Assembly (NCBI GenBank): GCA_031409955.1
Contig: JANNYF010000274.1
Location: forward strand, 1 to 64,000
DNA: 64,000 nt
Direction of reading: 5' to 3'
Origin: JAFDVL01 sp031409955
GTDB taxonomy: Bacteria; Acidobacteriota; Blastocatellia; RBC074
How positions within the stretch are numbered: the stretch's first letter is position 1; each line of letters begins with the position of its first letter. Under the pieces are notes generated by a model that made no database searches, was not told where the DNA came from, and saw only the letters and a list, made by a program, of their open reading frames with translations. Of this stretch, positions 27,942 through 37,357 are shown one piece after another. The translations under genes and the position numbers were made by a program.

Positions 27942-28520
27942 ATGAGCAATAACACGCACAATTCATTCATCATTCGGAGCGCGACATTGGCGGATGCCGC
28001 CGCGCTTGCCACGCTCACTCACGAATTGCTGCTCTACGAGCGCGATCTATCGAATGCGCCCCGCGAGGTCAATCCGTGGGCAGCGAGCCTGGAGGAACTG
28101 AACAAACAATTTCGTTTGCCCAATACACATTTTTTCGTGGCGGAGAAAGAACAGCAAGTCGTCGGCTACCTCCGCGCCGTGATTGTCGGGCGAAAATTGC
28201 CGCGCGAAGAATTAGGCTGGATGGGGTGGCTGAAAGATGGGATCGAACGCGCCGCCCGCTGGAGCTTTACGTTTGTGATGCGCCGCCCGCGCCCGGCGGT
28301 GCAAGTCGAAAGCGGCTATATTGCCGGAACATTTGTGAGCATTGAAGCCCGCAAACTCGGCATCGGTCGCGCCTTGGCGGCAGCGGCGGAAACCTGGTTC
28401 AGCGAGCAAGGATTGAAAAACAGCGAACTCCACGTGCTGTTCAATAACGAAGCGGCGCGGCAGATGTGGGAAGAGCTTGGATACGAGCCGTTAGCGTTAG
28501 GAATGCGGAAGAAGCTTTGA
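27942..28520 (+). CDS. GNAT family N-acetyltransferase
   Basis: 192 residues from ATG 27942, chosen because the GNAT fold begins right after it (SFIIRSATLADAAALATLTH); in-frame ATGs at 27849 and 27897 exist but none has a strong ribosome site. GTFVSIEARKLGIGRALAAAAE contains the acetyl-CoA loop (R-x-x-G-I-G-R-A), and LHVLFNNEAARQMWEELGYEP is the usual C-terminal motif. An insert with basic and aromatic residues (about 80-110) is unusual. Substrate unknown. It converges on the epimerase gene with a four-base gap. Confidence 0.85.
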   Translation: MSNNTHNSFIIRSATLADAAALATLTHELLLYERDLSNAPREVNPWAASLEELNKQFRLPNTHFFVAEKEQQVVGYLRAVIVGRKLPREELGWMGWLKDGIERAARWSFTFVMRRPRPAVQVESGYIAGTFVSIEARKLGIGRALAAAAETWFSEQGLKNSELHVLFNNEAARQMWEELGYEPLALGMRKKL

Positions 28521-28524
28521 GGTG

Positions 28525-29463
28525 TTATTGATTTTGCTTATACCACTCCACCGTTCGCCGCAATCCTTCTGCCAAACTAACGACTGGTTTATAGCCAATC
28601 ATCTTTTCGGTGTACGAAATATCCGCCTGCGAATGCCGCACATCGCCCGCGCGCATTGCCTGATAAATCGGCGTCAGATTCGTGCCGAGGATCGTTTGCA
28701 ACTCGGCCAATAATTGATTGAGCGTAATGCGATCATTCACGCCAACATTGACGACTGTGCCCTTCGCGTTCGGCGTTTCGGCGGCGAGTAAATTGGCGCT
28801 GACTACGTTGTCAATGTAAGTGAAATCGCGCGATTGCTCGCCATCACCAAAAATTATTGGCGCTTGATTTGCCAGCAGGGAAGTGACGAATTTCGAGATC
28901 ACACCAGAGTACTGCGACGTAGGGTCCTGGCGCGAGCCGAACACATTGAAGTACCGCAGCGACACGGTTTCTAAGCCATACACTTGCGAAAACACCTGAC
29001 AATAAAATTCGCCGAACAGCTTTTGCGCGGCATACGGTGACAGCGGTGTGGGATACATTTCGACCCGCTTGGGCAAAACTTCTGTCTCGCCATACGCCGA
29101 ACTCGAAGCCGCAAACACAAGGCGTTTCACACCCGCTTCTTTGGCCGACAGCAGGACATTGAAGGTGCCGTCCACATTGGCTTCGTGGCTTTCGCGCGGA
29201 TTGGCGACCGAACGCGGAACAGACGGGATCGCCGCTTCGTGAAAGACGACGCTCACGCCCTCCATTGCCTGCCGTGTGATTTCAGCGTTGCAAATGTCGC
29301 CTTCGATGAATTCGATTTGGCCTTCCAAATGCGCCAGATTGTGACGATGCCCAGTCAATAAATTATCCAACACACGCACGCGATCTCCTCGTTTGACCAG
29401 TGCTGTGGCAATGTGCGAACCGATGAACCCTGCGCCGCCCGTAACCAAATAAAGCTTGCTCAT
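28525..29463 (-). CDS. NAD-dependent nucleotide-sugar epimerase (extended SDR)
   Basis: 312 residues. TGGAGFIGSHIATALVKRG is the NAD-binding loop. The catalytic residues S (AASSSAYGE) and Y-x-x-x-K (YAAQK) are present, as are AAIPSVPRSVANP and NVFGSRQDP, close to UDP-N-acetylglucosamine 4-epimerases of the WbpP/TviC group. It likely supplies a UDP-hexose or UDP-HexNAc for envelope glycans in the cytoplasm. The start lies 85 bases downstream of the tRNA-Glu gene, so it may be co-transcribed with the tRNA. Confidence 0.88.
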   Translation of the reverse strand: MSKLYLVTGGAGFIGSHIATALVKRGDRVRVLDNLLTGHRHNLAHLEGQIEFIEGDICNAEITRQAMEGVSVVFHEAAIPSVPRSVANPRESHEANVDGTFNVLLSAKEAGVKRLVFAASSSAYGETEVLPKRVEMYPTPLSPYAAQKLFGEFYCQVFSQVYGLETVSLRYFNVFGSRQDPTSQYSGVISKFVTSLLANQAPIIFGDGEQSRDFTYIDNVVSANLLAAETPNAKGTVVNVGVNDRITLNQLLAELQTILGTNLTPIYQAMRAGDVRHSQADISYTEKMIGYKPVVSLAEGLRRTVEWYKQNQ

Positions 29464-29548
29464 TTTTTTGATCCCTTCCCAACAAAGTGAAAGGCGACCG
29501 AAGTCGCCCTTGCGATTAGCTGATGATTTTGCGGCTCTGAAAAATTGC

Positions 29549-29625
<77 letters not shown>

Positions 29626-29667
29626 ATATAAAAACCGTATATTTTCAAGGGGCCAATCGCAAACGGT

Positions 29668-29696
29668 TGTATACCACGCTCACTATTGTTTTTCAA
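29668..29696 (-). promoter_or_regulatory. Promoter of tRNA-Glu
   Basis: On the minus strand: TTGAAA (29696-29691), 17-base spacer, TATACA (29673-29668), about 43 bases before the tRNA 5' end. Good hexamers and ideal spacing. Confidence 0.65.
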
Positions 29697-29805
29697 TCGT
29701 TTGAATGATGCGGGGGTGCTGCTGGACAACGGCTTGTACGAAATTTAGAATGGCATTCACCGCAAAAGAAAATCGTTCGCTAGGGCTGCTCAAAAGGAAT
29801 TCATT

Positions 29806-31545
29806 ATGTTTCAGCAAAAAGCAAAAGCTCCTGTCGCAAAAAAACAAACTCCCGCCAAAGTTCAGGCTCCTGCCGTGCAACGATCAGCCCCTATCTACGA
29901 TGTGATCATCGTCGGCTCTGGCGCTGCGGGTGGCACAGCCGCAAAGGTGCTGGTCGAAGCGGGACTCAATGTCGCAATGCTTGAAGCCGGGCCATTGCGC
30001 AAACACATGGTGGATTTTGCGTATCACGATCCATTCCCGTATGAAGACGAACATCGCGGCTTGAAAGGCGAATCTCCGGCAGATGAAATGCGCAAGAAAT
30101 ATGTCTTTGGCCCCAATGCTTACGCGCCCTGGCCCAATCCCGACGAGCCATACACGACGCCGAAAGACACGCCTTATGAATGGATGCGCGCGCGCAATGT
30201 GGGTGGGCGCACGATGTTTTGGGGACGCTTTGCTAATCGCTTCAACGAAGCCGATTTCAAGATGCGGTCGCGCGATGGGATGGGGTTGGATTGGCCGCTT
30301 GAATACAAAGACATCGCGCCGTATTACGACAAAGCTGAGTTGTTTATGGGCGTCTGCGGCGCAAAAGAAAATCACCCGGACTTGCCGGATGGCGACAATT
30401 TCCTGCCGCCGGTGGCGCTGAAATGTCCCGATCAATTGCTCTGGAAAGCCGCCGAAAAAGTCGGCATTCGGGCGATGCGCGTGCGCCGTGCGATGCTGAC
30501 CAAACCGCACAATGGCTTTGCGTCGTGCCATTACTGCGCGGGCTGTGATGACGGTTGCGAAACGCATTCGTTCTACAACTCCGCATTTCGCCAAGTCATT
30601 CCGTTGTTGACCAAATTTCCGAAGACGTTCACGCTAATTCCGAATGCGATGGCGCACGAGGTCAAGGTGAACAAAGCAGGCTCTGCCGAGGGCGTGAGTT
30701 ATTTTGATAAAGCTTCGGGCGAAGAACGCGAGATCAAAGCCCGCGTTGTGATGTTAGGCTGCGGCACGCTCGAAACGACGCGATTATTGCTGCTCTCGAA
30801 CATTGCGAATTCAAGCGGTCAAGTCGGCAAAAACTTTGTGGAGCATTTGGATGTGGGCGCACAAGCCTTCTTGCCTGATTTGAGTTTCGCTGAACGCGAA
30901 GCAGGCGACGGCATTGGTGGTTCGCACATGATCCTTCCCTGGTTCGGCTATTTTCGCCCGAATGAAAAGCGCGATTTTCTGCGCGGCTTTCAAATTGAAC
31001 CTTCCGTCAGACAGCGGTCACGCCCCGACAAACGACCGAAAGATACGCCTGGCTTTGGCTTGGAATTCAAGAAAGAAATCCGCCGTTGGCAAGGCACGCG
31101 TGTGTCGTTGGCCTGTCACGGCGAAATGCTGCCCAGCCCAAATAAGTTCGTCGAAATTGATAACAGCGTCAAAGACAAATGGGGCATGCCCGTGCTGAAG
31201 ATTCATTACAAGTTGGACGACAACGACTTGAATATGTTCAAGTACGCGCGGCAAACCTACGAAGAAATCTTTGCGGCGGCGAAAGCGGTTGACGTGCGCT
31301 TGCCCAAAGTGCCTGATCCCGCAGGCCATTCGATTCACGAAATGGGAACCGCGCACATGGGCAGCGATGCCAAAACGTCCGTCCTGAACCAATTCAATCA
31401 ATCGTGGGACGTGAAGAATTTGTTTGTCCTGGACGCTGCCGCCTTCGCTTCCGGCACGCACAAAAATCCGACGCTGATGATTATGGCGTTGAGCTGGCGC
31501 GCGTCGGAATATGTACTGGAAGAAATGAAGAAGAAAAACCTATAG
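29806..31545 (+). CDS. GMC-family FAD oxidoreductase
   Basis: 579 residues. A short basic Ala/Pro/Lys-rich lead (1-28) precedes the FAD-binding loop YDVIIVGSGAAGGTAAKVL, then NVGGRTMFWGRFANRF. CHYCAGCDDGCETH is a cysteine cluster common in bacterial members. The C-terminal catalytic region has HEMGTAHMG and FVLDAAAFASGTHKNPTLMI, with the His pair expected of GMC alcohol/sugar oxidases. No signal peptide or Tat motif is visible. Its substrate is unknown; relatives oxidise sugars or alcohols. It is followed by a repeat element and a membrane glycosyltransferase gene. Confidence 0.88.
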   Translation: MFQQKAKAPVAKKQTPAKVQAPAVQRSAPIYDVIIVGSGAAGGTAAKVLVEAGLNVAMLEAGPLRKHMVDFAYHDPFPYEDEHRGLKGESPADEMRKKYVFGPNAYAPWPNPDEPYTTPKDTPYEWMRARNVGGRTMFWGRFANRFNEADFKMRSRDGMGLDWPLEYKDIAPYYDKAELFMGVCGAKENHPDLPDGDNFLPPVALKCPDQLLWKAAEKVGIRAMRVRRAMLTKPHNGFASCHYCAGCDDGCETHSFYNSAFRQVIPLLTKFPKTFTLIPNAMAHEVKVNKAGSAEGVSYFDKASGEEREIKARVVMLGCGTLETTRLLLLSNIANSSGQVGKNFVEHLDVGAQAFLPDLSFAEREAGDGIGGSHMILPWFGYFRPNEKRDFLRGFQIEPSVRQRSRPDKRPKDTPGFGLEFKKEIRRWQGTRVSLACHGEMLPSPNKFVEIDNSVKDKWGMPVLKIHYKLDDNDLNMFKYARQTYEEIFAAAKAVDVRLPKVPDPAGHSIHEMGTAHMGSDAKTSVLNQFNQSWDVKNLFVLDAAAFASGTHKNPTLMIMALSWRASEYVLEEMKKKNL

Positions 31546-31547
31546 CG

Positions 31548-31658
31548 ATTGCGGATTGTGGATTGCGGATTGCGGACAGGTACTTGTAGACTTCGCGTCT
31601 TCATAAAACGTCATGAACGATCAAGCAACGAAATCCGCATTCCGCATTCCGCATTCCG
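31548..31658. repeat. Iterated GATTGCGG word facing GAATGCGG complement
   Basis: 31548-31575 holds (GATTGCGG)-type copies in tandem, one with a GATTGTGG variant. 31633-31658 holds CCGCATT-type copies, the reverse complement with one base changed. They can pair across a loop that contains the start codon of the downstream gene (31613); the right arm encodes its residues about 7-15. Confidence 0.75.
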
Positions 31659-33199
31659 AAATCATCGCAGCCGTCATTTGCCTGCTTTATTTCGCCTTCC
31701 TCGTTTACTTCTCTCGCCAACACCCATTTGGTACATACGCCACAGAGACAGATTTCTATCACCTCTATGCGCCTGATGCGGCGCGCATTGCGGCAGGACA
31801 ATTTCCACTGAATTCATTTCAAGGGCCAGGCTATCCCGTCCTGCTTTCCTTAGTCGCCAAATTTTCAGGCGATGTCTTCATTTCCGGCAAATGGATTTCG
31901 ATCATCAGCGCTGTGCTGTGCGTGTGGTTGGTGTTCGCGCTCTGCAAGCAATTGTTCGGCGAATGGGTTGGCGTTGGCGCGGCGTTGTTGTCCACCACCG
32001 TGATTGAGTTCCCGGAATTTTCGATCCAAGCGACGACTGACGTGTTCTTTCTGTTGCTCTGTTTGGTCGCGCTCGTGATTTTTACCGGAGCCTATTTTTC
32101 TCTGCGAATGCGCGTGATCTTCGCCGCATTTTTTACGGGCGTCGCGTACCTGACGCGCTACAACGGCGTGTTTTTGCTGGCGTGTTTTGTGTTTGCCATC
32201 CTGCTGCTGAATCTGTTTGAGAAGGCTTGGCGTGAGCGATTGATCCTGACTGGAATCTTTGTTATAGCCTTTTTCTTCACTGTCCTGCCCTGGCTGATTG
32301 CCAATGCGCAGCACAACGGCTCGCCGTTGTACAACACAAATTATTTGAATATGGCGACGCTGTTTTACCCCGAACTCGCGGACGGCGAAGTCACGCAGGA
32401 TGGCACGCGCAAAGCCAGCGAGTTGTTTCATTCGTTTGGCGAGGTTCTCAGCTATAAACCGCAACAGGCGCTCACGCGATATTTTAGCAATCTGGTCAGC
32501 ATCTTTTGGAGTTCATGGAATGGGCAATTGGTTTCGTCGTGGCTTGGGTTACTTGGACTCTTAGGTGCGATCTTTACTTTTGCGGATCGCAAAACAAAAG
32601 CGGTGCGCTTGCTCTTGCTTACAATTGCAACCTATTTACTACTGATGGGGCTGAACCATTGGGAAACGCGGTATTTCTTTTTTATAGGTGTTTGCTATGC
32701 AGGATTGGCTTCATACTTTATGAACCGCTTTGCGGAACTTGTCAGCCAAAGAATATCTTTGTCAGTTGATCCAACTTTTTTCCGTTCCGCGATTGCTGCA
32801 ATATTTCTCGCTGTTATTTGGACGATTTCGTTTGTTCCTGCCAAAGCAAGTTTCGGGAGTTTTCTGCAAAGTCATCCGCACGAAATCCCCGCTGCTGCGA
32901 ACTTCCTACAATCCACGAATGCCGCGCCGCACAGCGTAAAAATTCTCGCCCGCAAACCGCATTTGCCGTTTATGGCGCAGCAGGATTGGGTGTTCTTTCC
33001 GCAGGTGAAATCGCTGGATGAATTGAAAGCGTGGCTGGAGAAAAACCCCGTAGATTACATCGCCATCGGCAAACGAGAATTGAAATCGCGCAAAGAACTC
33101 GCGCCGCTCGGTGATCCCAAAACCGCGCCCGATTGGTTGCAAGCGGCGTGGACGAATGACGATCCGAAGTTCATTTTGTACAAACCGAAACTCAAGTAG
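31613..33199 (+). CDS. GT39/ArnT-like membrane glycosyltransferase
   Basis: 528 residues. The N-terminal helix is followed by a periplasmic loop with ATETDFYHLYAPDAARI and GQFPLNSFQGPGYP, the PMT/ArnT pattern in which acidic residues bind a polyprenyl-phosphate sugar. About ten to eleven transmembrane helices follow, with FTGVAYLTRYNGVF and a C-terminal soluble part. It probably transfers a lipid-linked sugar to protein or lipid on the outer side of the inner membrane. The N-terminal residues about 6-15 are encoded by a repeat element, so a slightly later true start is possible. It overlaps the convergent EamA gene by eight bases. Confidence 0.82.
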   Translation: MNDQATKSAFRIPHSEIIAAVICLLYFAFLVYFSRQHPFGTYATETDFYHLYAPDAARIAAGQFPLNSFQGPGYPVLLSLVAKFSGDVFISGKWISIISAVLCVWLVFALCKQLFGEWVGVGAALLSTTVIEFPEFSIQATTDVFFLLLCLVALVIFTGAYFSLRMRVIFAAFFTGVAYLTRYNGVFLLACFVFAILLLNLFEKAWRERLILTGIFVIAFFFTVLPWLIANAQHNGSPLYNTNYLNMATLFYPELADGEVTQDGTRKASELFHSFGEVLSYKPQQALTRYFSNLVSIFWSSWNGQLVSSWLGLLGLLGAIFTFADRKTKAVRLLLLTIATYLLLMGLNHWETRYFFFIGVCYAGLASYFMNRFAELVSQRISLSVDPTFFRSAIAAIFLAVIWTISFVPAKASFGSFLQSHPHEIPAAANFLQSTNAAPHSVKILARKPHLPFMAQQDWVFFPQVKSLDELKAWLEKNPVDYIAIGKRELKSRKELAPLGDPKTAPDWLQAAWTNDDPKFILYKPKLK

Positions 33200-34037
33200 C
33201 ATTGCTCAAACGACTGTTCAAAACTCCGCGCCCAACGACTGCGCCCAATACAATCACGCCGCCGATCAACGCCAATAACGACGGCCTTTCGCCCACGGTC
33301 AACACCACCCACAGCGGATTCAGAATCGGCTCAATCACCGTCAGCAATGTAGTCTCCAGCGCGGTCACATGCCGTGTGGCTTTGGTGAACAGCACATACG
33401 CAAACCCAAGCTGAAAGACGCCGAGTAATACTAATCCGATCACGCTGTTTGTGCTTGGAACCTGCCCCCAAAATGCAGGCAAACCAATGATCGCCGTCAA
33501 AATATTGCCGAGCAACACGGATTCAAATGGCGACGCATCCCGTTGCTTGCGCAGCAGAATGGCCAGGAACGCATAACACACGGCGCTCAGCAGTGCGAAG
33601 GCATTACCGCCCCAATTTCCCGCGCTCAATCCATCCAATAAAAACAGGCACATCCCAATCAGCACCAAGCCAATTGTCGCCCAATCCAGCGCCGTCGAGC
33701 GCTCTTTCAAAAACCACGAACTGAGCAACGCGATGTACACGGGCGCGGTGTATTGCAGCAGAATCGCGTTCGCCGCCGTCGTCCTTTTGTTGGCGATTAC
33801 GAAAAACAAAACGGTTCCGCAATACGCGACGGCACAGCCAATTTGTGTCACTGACCAGGTGAATTTCGGGCGACCAATGAACAGCAAAATCACGATGGCC
33901 GCAATCGCGCTGCGACCACCCGCCACCGCGAGCGCAGGCAATTGCACGAGCTTGATGAGCAAGCCACCCGTGCTGAAAAGAAAGGCCGCACAAAGTAGAT
34001 AAAGAATCGCGCGGCGGCGTTCGGGAGCAGTTGTCAT
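33192..34037 (-). CDS. EamA/DMT family transporter
   Basis: 281 residues, ten hydrophobic segments in two repeats of five, the drug/metabolite transporter plan: AILYLLCAAFLFSTGGLLIK, RSAIAAIVILLFIG, AYCGTVLFFVIANKRTTAANA, LLQYTAPVYIALLSSWFL, and the second-repeat TVIEPILNPLWVVL with E and P as usual. Substrate unknown. ATG 34037 begins directly before the first helix. It is monocistronic and convergent with the membrane glycosyltransferase. Confidence 0.88.
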   Translation of the reverse strand: MTTAPERRRAILYLLCAAFLFSTGGLLIKLVQLPALAVAGGRSAIAAIVILLFIGRPKFTWSVTQIGCAVAYCGTVLFFVIANKRTTAANAILLQYTAPVYIALLSSWFLKERSTALDWATIGLVLIGMCLFLLDGLSAGNWGGNAFALLSAVCYAFLAILLRKQRDASPFESVLLGNILTAIIGLPAFWGQVPSTNSVIGLVLLGVFQLGFAYVLFTKATRHVTALETTLLTVIEPILNPLWVVLTVGERPSLLALIGGVIVLGAVVGRGVLNSRLSNAT

Positions 34038-34164
34038 AGGCTCGGTCTTTTACTTGAAGTCAGCCTGATCGTGCAAGGCAAACAAGAACCTTGTGCTTTA
34101 TTTTTACGCGTGGAAGAATAGCCTTTTCGTTTGGAGGCGAGATTATTGACTATAAAATTCAAGA

Positions 34165-34330
34165 AAATGTTCTTCCACGAAGACACACGAAGTAGCACGA
34201 AGAAAGATCGAAGGAGAGAAAGAGAGAAAGAGAGAAGGAAAGAATTCGTAAGTAAGTCGCGCTGTCCCTCTGTCTCTTCTTCGTGTCCCTTCGTGTGACT
34301 TGGTAGATGAGAAATCCATTTTCTTTAGCA
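34165..34330. repeat. Long inverted repeat built from CACGAAG words
   Basis: Left arm (about 34165-34203): AAGAAAATG then CACGAAG three times. Right arm (about 34276-34325): CTTCGTG copies and CATTTTCTT. The loop is a purine-rich GAGAGAAAGA tract. It sits in the 302-base gap before metG; 34038-34164 shows nothing else. Confidence 0.7.
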
Positions 34331-34339
34331 CTATAAAAT

Positions 34340-36391
34340 ATGAGCAAGACTTTTTATGTAACGACGCCGATTTACTACGTTAATTCGCACCCGCATTTGG
34401 GGCATCTGTACACGACGATCATTGCCGACACAGTGGCCCGCTTCAAACGGCAACGCGGCTACGAGGTGTTCTTTTTGACGGGCACAGACGAACACGGCAT
34501 TAACATCGAACGCGCGGCAGAAGCGGCTGGCCTCCCCGTTCAGCAACATGTAGACAACATCGTCAACGAATTCCAAACCGCGTTTGCCGATTACAAATTC
34601 AGCAACAATCACTGGATTCGGACAACAGATAATTATCATCAGCAAGGTGTGGCCGAACTGTGGCGGCGGGTGCGCGAGAACGGCTTCATTTACAAAGGCA
34701 GTTACGAAGGCTGGTACTGCGGAAGCTGCAACGAGTTTTACAACGAAAGCGAAGCCGTCAAAAACGAAGCGGGCGTGTTGGTTTGCCCAACGCATACCGT
34801 AACGCCGCTGGATTTCATCACGAAAGAAGAAAGTTATTTCTTCAAGCTTTCGGCGTTTCAAGACAAGCTGCTTGAATACTACGAAAAGAATCCCGGCTTC
34901 ATTCGTCCCGAAGCGCGCCGCAATGAAATGATCAGCTTTGTCAGCGGCGGTCTCAAAGACCTTTCTGTCAGCCGCACTTCAGTCAAATGGGGCATTCCAG
35001 TTCCCGACGATCCCGAACACACGATGTATGTGTGGTTCGATGCGCTGACGAATTACATCACGGCCATTGGCTACGGCAACGATGCGCGCGGCGGCGCAGC
35101 GGAATTCCAGAAATACTGGCCTGCGAATTTGCAACTGGTTGGCAAAGATATTCTGCGCTTCCACACCGTCTACTGGCCTGCATTTTTATTAGCCGCAGGG
35201 ATTGAACCTGCACACACCTGCTTCGCGCACGGCATGTGGTTGTCGGGCGGACGCAAGATGTCCAAGACGCTCGGCAACGTGATTGATTTGGCAGTGCTGG
35301 TCAAGCATTTTCAGACCGATGCCGTGCGTTATTTTGCGCTGCGCGAAATGGCGTTTGGGCAGGATGGCGACTTCACTTATGAAGCGTTGATTGATCGCGT
35401 GACCGCTGATTTAGCAAGTGGCTTAGGCAATCTCTCCAGCCGCACGCTGACGATGATTCGCAATTACTGCGACGGCGTGATTCCCGATGTTGCTCAAACT
35501 GTTAGTTTGAGCGCTGAATTACAAACACGTTCGAGCGAAGTCAAATCCGCCTTCGCCACCGCGCAAGAACAGTTCGACAAAGAATTCGACGAATACAATT
35601 TTTCGCGTGGACTGGAAGCTGTTTGGCAAGCTATCGCCGTCGTAGACAAATTCATTTCCGACGCGAAACCCTGGGACATTGCCAAAGACGCCGCGCGCCG
35701 CGCCGATCTCGAATTAGTGCTGCGCACCGCGATTGAAGCCTTGCGCAGTGCAACCGTCTTGCTCGCGCCTGTGTTGCCTGAATCCACGCAAGCGATTTGG
35801 GAACAACTCGGCGAATCCGGTAACGTTGCAGACATCGCCCCGAACGCGCTTGCGCCCATTGCCCCCGGCACGCGCATCGGAGAAATCAAACCCGTCTTTC
35901 CACGATTGGACAAAAAGAAAGTGATGAACGAAATCAACCAAGCCGAAGCCGCGAGTCAGGAAGCTCGCGCACAAGAAACCAAACCCGAAACACCCGTCGC
36001 ACCCGTGCCAGAAGCGGCTCCCGTTGCTGTTTCCGCACCTGCTGCGCCTGAAGGGATCGCCTATATCGGCATCGAAGACTTTCTCAAAGTCGAACTCCGT
36101 GTCGGCGAAATCCTGACCGCCGAACGCATTCCGAAAGCCGACAAATTGCTAAAATTCACGATTGATTTAGGCGAAGCCCAACCGCGCCAAGTCCTCGCCG
36201 GCATCGCGCAATACTACGAACCCGAAAACCTCATCGGACGCAAAGTCATCGTCGTAGCGAACCTCGCACCAAGAAAACTGCGCGGACTGGAATCGCAAGG
36301 CATGATTCTGGCGGCTTCGATTGGCGATGAAGGAAAGCCTATTTTGGCGGGCTTTTTGGAAGAAGTGCCGAATGGTGCGAAGTTGAAGTAA
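34340..36391 (+). CDS. metG: Methionyl-tRNA synthetase
   Basis: 683 residues. YYVNSHPHLGHLYT holds the HIGH motif and GGRKMSKTLGNVID the KMSKS motif. The knuckle WYCGSCNEFY followed by VLVCP keeps three cysteines in two clusters. After the anticodon-binding helices comes an Ala/Pro/Glu-rich linker (about 540-570) and a C-terminal EMAP/Trbp-type tRNA-binding domain (FLKVELRVGEILTAERIPKA to the end), which makes the enzyme a dimer. It charges initiator and elongator tRNA-Met. Its 5' region is the CACGAAG repeat, with no clear promoter seen. Confidence 0.97.
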   Translation: MSKTFYVTTPIYYVNSHPHLGHLYTTIIADTVARFKRQRGYEVFFLTGTDEHGINIERAAEAAGLPVQQHVDNIVNEFQTAFADYKFSNNHWIRTTDNYHQQGVAELWRRVRENGFIYKGSYEGWYCGSCNEFYNESEAVKNEAGVLVCPTHTVTPLDFITKEESYFFKLSAFQDKLLEYYEKNPGFIRPEARRNEMISFVSGGLKDLSVSRTSVKWGIPVPDDPEHTMYVWFDALTNYITAIGYGNDARGGAAEFQKYWPANLQLVGKDILRFHTVYWPAFLLAAGIEPAHTCFAHGMWLSGGRKMSKTLGNVIDLAVLVKHFQTDAVRYFALREMAFGQDGDFTYEALIDRVTADLASGLGNLSSRTLTMIRNYCDGVIPDVAQTVSLSAELQTRSSEVKSAFATAQEQFDKEFDEYNFSRGLEAVWQAIAVVDKFISDAKPWDIAKDAARRADLELVLRTAIEALRSATVLLAPVLPESTQAIWEQLGESGNVADIAPNALAPIAPGTRIGEIKPVFPRLDKKKVMNEINQAEAASQEARAQETKPETPVAPVPEAAPVAVSAPAAPEGIAYIGIEDFLKVELRVGEILTAERIPKADKLLKFTIDLGEAQPRQVLAGIAQYYEPENLIGRKVIVVANLAPRKLRGLESQGMILAASIGDEGKPILAGFLEEVPNGAKLK

Positions 36392-36411
36392 GATAAGCAG
36401 TAGAGGTAAAT

Positions 36412-37098
36412 ATGAAAATTGAGCAGAAGATTTACGAAAGATTGAAAGAACTGGCTCAATCTCCTCCAGGAATCAACGTTACTCGTCAACAGCATCATTC
36501 TAATTACTGGGATGAAGAAAGCGATGGAACTTACGAATCAATTTCACACGACGTTAACGATGAGATGGCTGCTCAGTGGGGTACTAGCTGTCTGCATATA
36601 CTGAAAATCACGTTCGGAGACAAAAGCGATTACTACATTAACTTCGCCAATAATTTTAAATATTTTCCTTCTCACCATAATGTTAAGCCAGCTATTGGAA
36701 TAATGAAGGCGGCCTTCGAGGACTATGCGCGAGGGTTCGCCGTAAATATACGAGAAGAACTTACCAATGAAATCTTTCAAGACTTTTTGGAACTTGCCAG
36801 ACGCGCGTTAGAGGAAGGGAACAAAGAAGTGGCTGCGGTCTTAGCCTGTGCTGCGCTTGAAGATACACTCAAGAGGTTTGCACAAAAACAAGGTCTTGCG
36901 GTTGATAACAAAGATTTGGCTGATATTGTCAATACATTGAAGTCCCAAGGTTTGGTAGGTGGAACACTAAAGAATTCTCTTGGCGCAATGACAAAAATCA
37001 GGAACTGCGCCATGCATGCGGATTGGACAAAAATATCAGAGCCAGATGTAAATAGTGTCATTGGTTTTGTTCAGCAGTTCCTGATCACTTATTTTTAA
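36412..37098 (+). CDS. HEPN-domain protein (possible RNase)
   Basis: 228 residues, no named family recognised. The N-terminal half (about 1-115) is mixed alpha/beta with Asp/Asn/His-rich segments. The C-terminal half (about 120-228) is helical, with EEGNKEVAAVLACAALEDTL and R197-NCAM-H202 (RNCAMHADW), the Rx4-6H motif of HEPN nucleases, in a DUF4145-like setting. HEPN proteins are often RNA-cutting toxins or defence effectors. By eye its base use is more AT-rich than metG. It lies 20 bases after metG and ten bases before a VapB/VapC-type pair, so it belongs to a small mobile or defence-type insert. Confidence 0.65.
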   Translation: MKIEQKIYERLKELAQSPPGINVTRQQHHSNYWDEESDGTYESISHDVNDEMAAQWGTSCLHILKITFGDKSDYYINFANNFKYFPSHHNVKPAIGIMKAAFEDYARGFAVNIREELTNEIFQDFLELARRALEEGNKEVAAVLACAALEDTLKRFAQKQGLAVDNKDLADIVNTLKSQGLVGGTLKNSLGAMTKIRNCAMHADWTKISEPDVNSVIGFVQQFLITYF

Positions 37099-37108
37099 TG
37101 GGGGAATT

Positions 37109-37357
37109 ATGGAAGCAATCCGCCAAATTTACGAACGAATTCCCGGCACAATCACGATCCCACCTGAATTCCGGGATCGTCGCGTCGAAGTAATCATTTT
37201 GCCGCTCGACCAAAACGAAGAAAAGAACCCGAATGGTGCGGCAGTAGATGAGAACGGGTGGCCAATAGGATTTTTCGAGGCAACGTTTGGCTCCGTTCCT
37301 GATTTACCTGAGCGTGAGCCGCAAGGCGACTACGAAGTCCGCGAGGAGTTGGGATGA
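37109..37357 (+). CDS. VapB-type antitoxin
   Basis: 82 residues. EAIRQIYERIPGTITIPPEF, RDRRVEVIILPLDQ is the short beta-rich start of a swapped-hairpin (AbrB/DUF2281-like) DNA-binding antitoxin. The acidic tail (DENGWPIGFFEATFGSVPD) is what normally wraps the toxin. It overlaps the PIN toxin gene by four bases (ATGA), the usual antitoxin-first layout that couples translation. It likely represses its own promoter together with the toxin. Confidence 0.8.
   Translation: MEAIRQIYERIPGTITIPPEFRDRRVEVIILPLDQNEEKNPNGAAVDENGWPIGFFEATFGSVPDLPEREPQGDYEVREELG

Noticed and set aside
34165..34330. CRISPR or terminator at the CACGAAG repeats
   Set aside because: No regular spacers and no T-tract after the stem in the direction of a nearby gene.
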